Assembly: GCA_946644025.1 (NCBI GenBank)
Contig: CAMPCG010000017.1
Span: forward strand, 1 to 19,337
DNA length: 19,337 nucleotides
Reading direction: 5' to 3'
DNA from: an uncultured Prevotellaceae bacterium
Lineage (GTDB): Bacteria; Bacteroidota; Bacteroidia; Bacteroidales; Bacteroidaceae
The position numbers were made by a program, and so were the translations under genes. The stretch's first letter is position 1, and each line of letters opens with the position of its first letter. A model generated the notes under the pieces. That model was not told where the DNA came from. It saw nothing but the letters and a program-made list of their open reading frames with translations, and ran no database searches. Of the stretch, positions 13,452-19,337 are shown in pieces.

Positions 13452-15842
13452 ATGAATAAGATTGTACGTAAAGAGCAGTTCTCGGAGAAAGTTTTTCTCT
13501 TCGAGATTGAAGCCCCGCTGATTGCGCAGAGCCGCAAGGCGGGCAATTTCGTCATCGTGCGTGTAGGACAGAAGGGCGAGCGTATGCCGCTGACCATCGC
13601 TGCCGCCGATACCGATAAAGGCACCATCACGCTGGTGGTGCAGAAGGTGGGCCTGTCGTCGACGAAGCTGTGCGACTTGGGCGTAGGCGACTATGTGACC
13701 GACGTGGTAGGTCCGCTGGGCAATCCCACAAGGATAGAGAAGTACGGCACCGTGGTGTGCGCCGGCGGAGGCTTGGGCGTAGCGCCGATGTTGCCCATCA
13801 TACAGGCCCTGAAGAAGGCCGGAAACCGAGTGCTCAGTGTCATGGCAGGACGGTCGAAAGACCTTATCATACTGGAAGACAAGGTGCGCGAGGCAAGCGA
13901 CGAGGTGATTATCATGACCGACGACGGCTCTTACGGCGAGAAGGGTGTGGTCACCGTGGGCATAGAGAAATTCATCGAGCAGGAACACGTGGACAAGGTG
14001 TTCGCCATAGGACCGCCCATTATGATGAAGTTCTCGAACCTTACGGCGCAGAAGCACGGCATACCCTGCGAGGTGAGCCTCAACACCATCATGGTGGACG
14101 GAACGGGCATGTGTGGCGCCTGCCGACTGACCATCGGCGGCAAGACGAAGTTCGTCTGCATAGACGGCCCAGAGTTCGACGGCGCACTCGTAGACTGGGA
14201 CGAGATGTTCAAGCGAATGGGAACGTTCAAGAACGTCGAGCGCGAGGAGATGGAGCATTATCAAGAGCACCAAGACAAAGTGGCCCCCCCTTCGGCCCCC
14301 GAGGGGGCTACGATAGACTCTCCCCTGAACGGCAAAACTATAGAAGCCCCCTCGGGGGCCGTAGGGGGGGCCTCGCCTTCGGGGCCTGAGTCTCTTACTG
14401 ACCGTAACGCCCCGTGGCGCCAGGAGCTGCGCAACAGCATGAAGCCGAAGGAGCGTATGCAGATAGAGCGCGTGGTGATGCCCGAACTCGACCCCGTCTA
14501 TCGTGCCACCACCCGCACTGAGGAGGTGAACATCGGCCTCACCGCCGAGATGGCCGTGCAGGAGGCAAAACGCTGCCTGGACTGCCCCAAGCCGTCGTGC
14601 ATTGAGGGTTGTCCGGTGAATATCGACATACCGTCGTTCGTGAAAAACATTGAGCGTGGTGAGTTCCTTGCCGCCGCCAAGGTGCTGAAGCAGACATCGG
14701 CACTGCCGGCCGTCTGCGGTCGTGTATGCCCGCAGGAGAAACAGTGCGAGAGTCGATGCGTACACCTGAAGAGTGGCGGAAAGGCTGTCGCCATAGGCTA
14801 CCTGGAGCGCTTCGCTGCAGACTATGAGCGTGAGAGCGGAAACATATCGCTGCCCGAGATAGCACCGGCCAACGGCATGAAGATTGCCGTCGTGGGAAGC
14901 GGACCCGCCGGACTCTCCTTCGCCGGAGACATGGTGAAGAAGGGCTACGACGTCTATGTATTTGAGGCACTGCACGAGATAGGCGGCGTGCTGAAGTATG
15001 GCATACCAGAGTTCCGACTGCCCAACAAGATTGTCGACGTGGAGATTGAAGGCCTGCGCAAGATGGGCGTACACTTCCAGACCGACGTCATCGTTGGTAA
15101 AACCATCTCGGTGAAGCAGCTGGAGGAACGGGGCTTCAAGGGAATCTTCGTGGGCAGCGGCGCCGGACTTCCCAACTTCATGAACATTCCGGGCGAGAAC
15201 GCCATCAACATCATGTCGTCGAACGAATACCTGACCCGTGTGAACCTTATGGACGCAGCCAACCCCACCACCGACACGCCCATCAACCTGGGCAAGCGGG
15301 TGATGGTCGTGGGCGGAGGCAACACCGCTATGGACTCCTGCCGTACGGCCAAGCGCCTGGGCGCCGACGTCACGCTGGTATACCGACGCTCGGAGCAGGA
15401 GATGCCAGCCCGACTGGAAGAGGTGAAACATGCTAAGGAGGAGGGGATAAAGTTCCTCACGCTGCATAATCCCCTGGAGTATCGTGCCGACGAGAACGGC
15501 GCCGTCTGCCAGGCAGTCCTGCAGGTGATGGAGCTGGGCGAACCCGATGCCAGCGGACGCCGCAGCCCCGTGCCTGTGGAGGGAAAGACCGTTACACTCG
15601 ACGTGGACCAGGTCGTCGTGGCCGTCGGCGTGAGTCCCAACCCCCTGGTGCCCAAGAGCATCGAGGGACTGGAGCTGGGACGGAAGAACACTATCGTGGT
15701 CAACGAGGACATGCAGTCAAACCACCCCGAAATCTTTGCCGGAGGCGACATCGTGCGCGGAGGCGCTACCGTCATCCTCGCCATGGGTGACGGGCGCAAG
15801 GCTGCGCAGCACATGGATGAGTATTTAACGAAAGTAAAGTGA
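13452..15842 (+). CDS. NfnA-NfnB type fusion: electron-transfer flavoprotein / NADPH-dependent glutamate synthase-like oxidoreductase
   Basis: This 796-aa fusion has an N-terminal half (1-270) resembling the FAD/NAD-binding electron-transfer subunit of sulfide dehydrogenase/NfnA: VVCAGGGLGVAPMLPI (101-116) and a [2Fe-2S] motif with D216, C221, C224 and C236 (DGTGMCGACR). Aspartate as first ligand is the hallmark reported for SudB/NfnA proteins. The C-terminal half resembles NfnB/GltD: cysteines C375, C378, C383, C387, C422, C426, C432, C436 for [4Fe-4S] clusters, an FAD site VGSGPAGLS (481-489) and an NADPH site VVGGGNTAMDS (619-629). Databases often label such fusions bifunctional DHOD B subunit/glutamate synthase; transhydrogenase between NADH, ferredoxin and NADPH is a likely role. 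Residues 277-307 come from a palindromic insert in the inter-domain linker. Confidence 0.93.
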   Translation: MNKIVRKEQFSEKVFLFEIEAPLIAQSRKAGNFVIVRVGQKGERMPLTIAAADTDKGTITLVVQKVGLSSTKLCDLGVGDYVTDVVGPLGNPTRIEKYGTVVCAGGGLGVAPMLPIIQALKKAGNRVLSVMAGRSKDLIILEDKVREASDEVIIMTDDGSYGEKGVVTVGIEKFIEQEHVDKVFAIGPPIMMKFSNLTAQKHGIPCEVSLNTIMVDGTGMCGACRLTIGGKTKFVCIDGPEFDGALVDWDEMFKRMGTFKNVEREEMEHYQEHQDKVAPPSAPEGATIDSPLNGKTIEAPSGAVGGASPSGPESLTDRNAPWRQELRNSMKPKERMQIERVVMPELDPVYRATTRTEEVNIGLTAEMAVQEAKRCLDCPKPSCIEGCPVNIDIPSFVKNIERGEFLAAAKVLKQTSALPAVCGRVCPQEKQCESRCVHLKSGGKAVAIGYLERFAADYERESGNISLPEIAPANGMKIAVVGSGPAGLSFAGDMVKKGYDVYVFEALHEIGGVLKYGIPEFRLPNKIVDVEIEGLRKMGVHFQTDVIVGKTISVKQLEERGFKGIFVGSGAGLPNFMNIPGENAINIMSSNEYLTRVNLMDAANPTTDTPINLGKRVMVVGGGNTAMDSCRTAKRLGADVTLVYRRSEQEMPARLEEVKHAKEEGIKFLTLHNPLEYRADENGAVCQAVLQVMELGEPDASGRRSPVPVEGKTVTLDVDQVVVAVGVSPNPLVPKSIEGLELGRKNTIVVNEDMQSNHPEIFAGGDIVRGGATVILAMGDGRKAAQHMDEYLTKVK
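14282..14372. repeat. GC-rich inverted-repeat element in the nfn fusion linker
   Basis: The left arm (14282-14309, starting GGCCCCCCCTTCGGCCCCCG) and the reverse complement of the right arm (14345-14372) match at 27 of 28 positions around a 35-nt spacer. It is translated in frame as VAPPSAPEGATIDSP and on to GAVGGAS, a Pro/Ala/Gly-rich linker. Confidence 0.9.
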
Positions 15843-15843
15843 T

Positions 15844-16269
15844 ATGAGCAGACTATATGGTTACCAGCTTTTGCTGATGTTACTCTTGGGGACGGTCGCC
15901 TCATCGAAGGTGAACGCAGCCACAGCGAACGAGCTGACGTTGATAGTGAAGGGACAGCCGATGACGATAGAAATGTCGAAGACGACGGTCATCACCTATA
16001 CCGACAACACGCTGCACATCAAGACCAACGCGGAAAGCACCGACGTTCCCGTTGCCGACATCTCCGGAGGTGCATTCCCAAAGGTCGTCCATGGCGATGT
16101 GAACGGTGACTATGCGGTCGATGTGGCCGACATCGCCAGCATCATCAGCGTCATGGCCAGTGCCACTACTCCCGAGGCGTCAGCCTCGGGTAATGCCGAC
16201 GTGAACCACGACGGCGCGGTGGACGTGGCCGATATTGCAACAACAATCTCTATTATGGCAGGAAAATAA
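15844..16269 (+). CDS. Small exported protein with C-terminal dockerin-like repeats
   Basis: This 141-aa protein starts one base after the nfn stop, so it is co-transcribed. A signal peptide (LLLMLLLGTVASSKVNA, about residues 9-25) is followed by a short module (ELTLIVKGQPMTIEMSKTTV, then ITYTDNTLHIKT and VPVADIS) resembling the N-terminal ligand- or sorting-associated segment seen in many small Prevotella exported proteins. The last part is a pair of dockerin-like calcium loops: DVNGDYAVDVADIASIISVM (85-104) and DVNHDGAVDVADIATTISIM (119-138). The linker PEASASG between them is encoded by a short perfect palindrome (16171-16190). The same dockerin type ends the 4718-6716 gene. Partner and function are unknown. 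Confidence 0.8.
   Translation: MSRLYGYQLLLMLLLGTVASSKVNAATANELTLIVKGQPMTIEMSKTTVITYTDNTLHIKTNAESTDVPVADISGGAFPKVVHGDVNGDYAVDVADIASIISVMASATTPEASASGNADVNHDGAVDVADIATTISIMAGK
16171..16190. repeat. Short palindrome in dockerin linker
   Basis: CCCGAGGC-GTCA-GCCTCGGG, perfect 8-bp arms, lies in frame between the two dockerin repeats and encodes PEASASG. It may be a minimal relative of the larger in-frame palindromes, or chance in a GC-rich gene. Confidence 0.6.
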
Positions 16270-16286
16270 AAAAAGTATACAAGATT

Positions 16287-16829
16287 ATGAAAAGGACAAT
16301 TCTTATGTCGCTTTTTGCGACGCTTTTATCGGTATTTACCGCTACGGCACAGGAGAACACTTACAGCATCATCGTCAAGATGCAGAATGGCACCGTGCTG
16401 ACCATCGGGCCTAACGAGGCCGACAGTATCTTCTTCGACGACGGAAAGCTGACCGCGTCGGGAAAGAGCATCGAGGACATCATCAAGCGCCTGGATAATC
16501 AAGAGGACATGTTTAAAGTAGTTCAGGACGAAACATCCATGCTGAAAGTCCGGATAGAAGAAAACACCTATTCTGTCAAGAGTAACACGGAAAGTATCAA
16601 TGCTGTTCAGGCACAAGTTGAAAATCTCAATGCAAGCCTAAATACTGTAAAGTACTCGACGGATGCCATCAATGCTGTGGTTCATAAGAATGAAGCAGAG
16701 ATTGATGTGTTACAGGCAGAAATGAACGACCAGGAGAAGAAGATTGAAATGTTGGATGCTGATAACAAAGCGATGATGGCCAGGATAGCCCAGTTGGAGG
16801 CTATTGTCAATGAACTGCAGAACAGATAA
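16287..16829 (+). CDS. Exported coiled-coil protein of unknown function
   Basis: This 180-aa protein has an N-terminal signal peptide (MKRTILMSLFATLLSVFTAT, cleavage near TAQ), then a short module (NTYSIIVKMQNGTVLTIGPN, SIFFDDGKLTASG) similar in pattern to the one in the preceding gene. From about residue 55 to the end it is a long heptad-rich helix (IKRLDNQEDMFKVVQDETSM, AQVENLNASLNTVKYS, MMARIAQLEAIVNELQNR), predicted coiled coil. The second half is more AT-rich than the first, hinting at a composite gene. It lies 17 bp after the dockerin-like gene and 20 bp before the peptidase gene, in the same operon. I recognise no catalytic residue. It might be an exported scaffold or trimeric stalk; that is a guess. 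Confidence 0.8.
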   Translation: MKRTILMSLFATLLSVFTATAQENTYSIIVKMQNGTVLTIGPNEADSIFFDDGKLTASGKSIEDIIKRLDNQEDMFKVVQDETSMLKVRIEENTYSVKSNTESINAVQAQVENLNASLNTVKYSTDAINAVVHKNEAEIDVLQAEMNDQEKKIEMLDADNKAMMARIAQLEAIVNELQNR

Positions 16830-16849
16830 ACCCTCAATAACTAAAAACA

Positions 16850-18253
16850 ATGTTTAGCAAAGAAACCTATATCCGCCGCCGTGCGGAACTGAAACGCCTT
16901 GTAGGCAATGGCGTTATCGTGTTCTTCGGAAACAACGAGTCGCCGATGAACTATCCAGCTAATGTCTATTCACCCATGCGCCAGGACTCCTCCTTCCTCT
17001 ACTACTTCGGACAGAAGCGCGAGGGGCTGGTGGGCATCATCGACATTGACAACGACCAGGAGTGGCTGCTGGGCAACGACATCGATGTGGCCGACATCGT
17101 GTGGATGGGCTATACGCCCTCTGTCAGCGACCTTGCCGCAGAGGTGGGGGTTGCAAAGACTGCCCCGCTCGCCCAGCTCAGTCAGCTATGCTGCAACAGT
17201 GGTGCAGCAAAGAGGACGCTCCACTTCCTGCCCCCCTATCGTCACGACACCATGATTCAGCTCATGGACCTCACGGGCATACACCCCTCGAAGCAGAAGG
17301 AGGCCGCCTCGGTAGAGCTTATCAAGGCCGTGGTGAAGATGCGTTCGCGCAAGGAGCTGCAGGAGATAGACCTCATTGAGCGTGTTTGCGACATCGGCTA
17401 CGAGATGCACGTCACGGCCATGGATCTCATTGAGCCGGGCAAGACCGAGCGCGAGGTGGCAGGCCAGGTGGACGGCGTCGCCCGCTCACGGACACAGGGC
17501 AACTCGTTCCCCACCATATTCTCGCAGCATGGCGAGATTATGCATGGCTCTCCCAGCGATGCCCGTATGGAGGAGGGGCGGCTGGTCATCTGCGATGCTG
17601 GCTGCGAGCTGGAGGGCTATGCCTCAGACAACACCCGCACCATGCCTGTCAGCGGACGCTTTACCCCGAAACAACTGGACATATACCGCATCGTCGAGGA
17701 GTGTCACGACTATGTGCTCGATGTGGCCAAGCCCGGCGTGAAGTGGGCCGACGTACACTTTGCCGTAGCCCGCATGATGACTGAGCGGCTGAAGGAACTT
17801 GGACTGATGAAGGGCGATGTGGACGAGGCCGTTGCAGCCGGCGCCCATGCCATGTTCTTCCCCCACGGACTGGGCCACATGATGGGTCTCGACGTACACG
17901 ACATGGAGGGCCTGGGACAGATATACGTGGGCTTTGACGACGAGACACGTCCCAACCTGGAGCAGTTCGGCACCAACTGCCTGCGCATGGGCCGCCGACT
18001 GGAGCCAGGATTCATCCTCAGCGACGAGCCAGGCATCTACTTCATACCCGCACTCATAGACAAGTGGCGCGCCGAAGGCCACTGCAAGGACTTCCTTTGC
18101 TTCGACAAGATAGAGGAGTACAGGGACTTCGGCGGCGTGCGCATAGAGGACGACCTGCTCATCATGGAGGGCGGATGCCGCTTCATGGGCCACAAGCGTA
18201 TACCCTACCACCCCGAGGACGTGGAAGAGCGAATGAGCAACCTGCCATTCTAA
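16850..18253 (+). CDS. M24 family metallopeptidase, Xaa-Pro aminopeptidase type
   Basis: This 467-aa protein has an aminopeptidase P N-terminal domain (about residues 1-150: RRRAELKRLVGNGVIVFFGN, DSSFLYYFGQ) and a pita-bread catalytic domain. All five metal ligands are present: D249 (VICDAG), D260 (ASDNTRT), H343 (HGLGHMMGLDVHD), E393 (SDEPGIYF) and E433 (VRIEDDLL). It probably removes N-terminal residues preceding proline, most likely in the cytoplasm, as no signal peptide is visible. The start ATG 16850 follows AATAACTAAAAACA, an A-rich Bacteroidota-type leader. It is 20 bp downstream of the coiled-coil gene, apparently in the same transcript. Confidence 0.95.
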   Translation: MFSKETYIRRRAELKRLVGNGVIVFFGNNESPMNYPANVYSPMRQDSSFLYYFGQKREGLVGIIDIDNDQEWLLGNDIDVADIVWMGYTPSVSDLAAEVGVAKTAPLAQLSQLCCNSGAAKRTLHFLPPYRHDTMIQLMDLTGIHPSKQKEAASVELIKAVVKMRSRKELQEIDLIERVCDIGYEMHVTAMDLIEPGKTEREVAGQVDGVARSRTQGNSFPTIFSQHGEIMHGSPSDARMEEGRLVICDAGCELEGYASDNTRTMPVSGRFTPKQLDIYRIVEECHDYVLDVAKPGVKWADVHFAVARMMTERLKELGLMKGDVDEAVAAGAHAMFFPHGLGHMMGLDVHDMEGLGQIYVGFDDETRPNLEQFGTNCLRMGRRLEPGFILSDEPGIYFIPALIDKWRAEGHCKDFLCFDKIEEYRDFGGVRIEDDLLIMEGGCRFMGHKRIPYHPEDVEERMSNLPF

Positions 18254-18258
18254 CCCCC

Positions 18259-18301
18259 AACACCCATCACCCAAACACCCATCACCCAACACCCATCACC
18301 C
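18259..18301. repeat. AACACCCATCACCC tandem repeat abutting a start codon
   Basis: Two 14-bp units and one 15-bp unit (18259-18272, 18273-18287, 18288-18301) fill nearly the whole gap between the M24 stop and the ATG at 18303. Confidence 0.88.
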
Positions 18302-18302
18302 A

Positions 18303-19337
18303 ATGGAAGCATTCTTCCGTACACACAGATACCTTGTGGAGCATGTCAACGCCCCCGTCCGCCGCACGTTGATGGACGAGATTGACTGGAGCCACCGCAT
18401 GATTGGCATCAAGGGGACACGGGGCGTGGGCAAGACAACGTTTCTGCTGCAGTACGCCCGCGAGCACTTTGACCTCGAGGACAAGCAGTGCCTCTATGTC
18501 AACATGAACAACTTCTACTTCCAGGGTCGGGGCATTGCCGACTTCGCCGGCGAGTTCTATCACCACGGCGGCCGCGTGTTGCTCATCGACCAGGTGTTCA
18601 AGCAGCCCGACTGGTCGAAGGAACTTCGCCGCTGCTACGACCTCTACCCTGGGCTGAAGATTGTGTTCACCGGTAGCAGCGTGATGCGACTGAAGGACGA
18701 GAACCCCGAGCTGAATGGCATCGTACAGAGCTATAATCTGCGGGGGTTCTCCTTCCGTGAATTCCTCAATTTGATGACGGGCAATGAGTTCCGTCCTTAC
18801 TCGCTCGAAGAGATTCTCACAGACCACGAGCACATCGTCAAGCAGATATTGCCGAAGGCTTCGCCGCGAAAGTATTTCCAAGACTACATCCACCACGGGT
18901 TCTATCCTTTCTTCCAGGAGCACCGCAACTACTCTGAAAACCTGCTCAAGACGATGAACATGATGACCGAGGTGGACATCCTGCTCGTCAAGCAGATAGA
19001 GCTGAAGTACCTCACGAAGATCAAGAAGCTCTTCTACCAGCTGGCCGAGGAGGGGCCCAAGGCGCCCAACGTCAGCAAGCTGGCCATGGACATCGAGACC
19101 AGCCGCGCCACCGTGATGAACTACATCAAGTATCTGGCCGACGCCCGCCTGCTGAACATGATCTACCCCGTGGGCGAAGCCTTCCCGAAGAAGCCGTCGA
19201 AGGTGATGCTCCACAACTCCAACCTGCTCTACGCCATCTACCCCATCCACGTCGATAAGCAGACGGCCATGGAGACCTTCTTCGTCAACTCGCTGTGGAA
19301 GGACCATAAGGTCAACCAGCAGCCGCGCGACACCCGC
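18303..19337 (+). CDS. AAA-family ATP-binding protein (AAA_14/DUF4143-like), truncated by window end
   Basis: The frame from ATG 18303 is open for 345 codons to the last base, so the 3' end is missing. Walker A is GTRGVGKT (residues 38-45). The Walker B region reads RVLLIDQVFKQPDWSKELRR (91-110), with Gln where the catalytic Glu is usual; FTGSSVMRL further on is the sensor-like motif, and LRGFSFREFLNLMTG follows. Near residues 260-280 a winged-helix-like stretch (KAPNVSKLAMDIETSRATVM, NYIKYLADARLL) begins the DUF4143-type part. Such genes are numerous and variable in Bacteroidota and their function is largely unknown. The leader is a tandem repeat, not a recognisable ribosome-binding site. 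Confidence 0.9.
   Translation, partial: MEAFFRTHRYLVEHVNAPVRRTLMDEIDWSHRMIGIKGTRGVGKTTFLLQYAREHFDLEDKQCLYVNMNNFYFQGRGIADFAGEFYHHGGRVLLIDQVFKQPDWSKELRRCYDLYPGLKIVFTGSSVMRLKDENPELNGIVQSYNLRGFSFREFLNLMTGNEFRPYSLEEILTDHEHIVKQILPKASPRKYFQDYIHHGFYPFFQEHRNYSENLLKTMNMMTEVDILLVKQIELKYLTKIKKLFYQLAEEGPKAPNVSKLAMDIETSRATVMNYIKYLADARLLNMIYPVGEAFPKKPSKVMLHNSNLLYAIYPIHVDKQTAMETFFVNSLWKDHKVNQQPRDTR

Noticed and set aside
13449..15467. A 672-codon open frame on the minus strand
   Set aside because: It is antisense to the nfn fusion, whose cofactor motifs are unmistakable. The translation is His/Leu/Val-rich with no recognisable domain, a typical shadow of GC-rich codon use.
18282..19307. A 341-codon minus-strand open frame at the right end
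   Set aside because: It mirrors the AAA ATPase gene, which has clear Walker motifs. The minus-strand product has shadow-like composition and no motif.
1..19337. tRNA, rRNA or known riboswitch genes
   Set aside because: I saw no cloverleaf, rRNA core sequence or recognisable riboswitch consensus on either strand by eye. A covariance-model search would be needed to exclude small RNAs.

Overview
The window reads as a chromosomal segment of a Bacteroidota bacterium, most likely in or near Prevotellaceae. Five clear promoters have the Bacteroidota form TTTG-N20-TAnnTTTG (the last base varies in one). The gene set (FtsY, RimO, two HU proteins, MoxR-DUF58-Bat aerotolerance genes, a fused NfnA-NfnB type oxidoreductase, an M24 aminopeptidase and a Bacteroidales-type AAA ATPase) fits that group, as do the abundant short palindromic repeats. 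The core genes look GC-rich. Several accessory genes look clearly more AT-rich (both MNT-HEPN pairs, the four-helix-bundle gene, and the second half of a coiled-coil gene). I judged base composition and taxonomy by eye.

Layout. 1-407: 3' end of ftsY. 431-1088: an MntA-HepT toxin-antitoxin pair, ending at a bidirectional hairpin shared with a convergent cytidylate-kinase-like gene (1145-1768, minus). 2092-3492: rimO, carrying an in-frame palindromic insert of about 113 bp. 3493-4717: a decayed Fibrobacter-major-paralogous-domain gene followed by a dense cluster of repeats. 4718-6716: a large exported repeat protein with a C-terminal dockerin-like domain, split by an apparent frameshift. 6911-7616: two HU-family genes. 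7800-13121: the start of a Bat aerotolerance operon (moxR, DUF58, a BatD-like membrane protein, batA). It is interrupted by a four-helix-bundle gene inside inverted repeats and by a second MNT-HEPN pair, and it stops after batA. 13452-19337: a same-strand run of nfnAB fusion, small exported dockerin-like protein, exported coiled-coil protein, M24 peptidase, and an AAA ATPase cut by the window edge.

How it fits together. The backbone (ftsY, rimO, HU, HU, moxR, DUF58, BatD-like, batA) looks like a conserved block into which selfish or accessory items have been inserted: two toxin-antitoxin pairs, a candidate mobile four-helix-bundle element with a nearby gene-free relative, and GC-rich palindromes that sit both between genes and in-frame inside rimO and the nfn fusion. 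The rimO and first HU genes share a duplicated promoter/leader with a conserved upstream palindrome, suggesting co-regulation or duplication of the control region. The strongest leads are the in-frame palindromic inserts, the paired inverted-repeat elements around moxR, and the duplicated rimO/HU control region.
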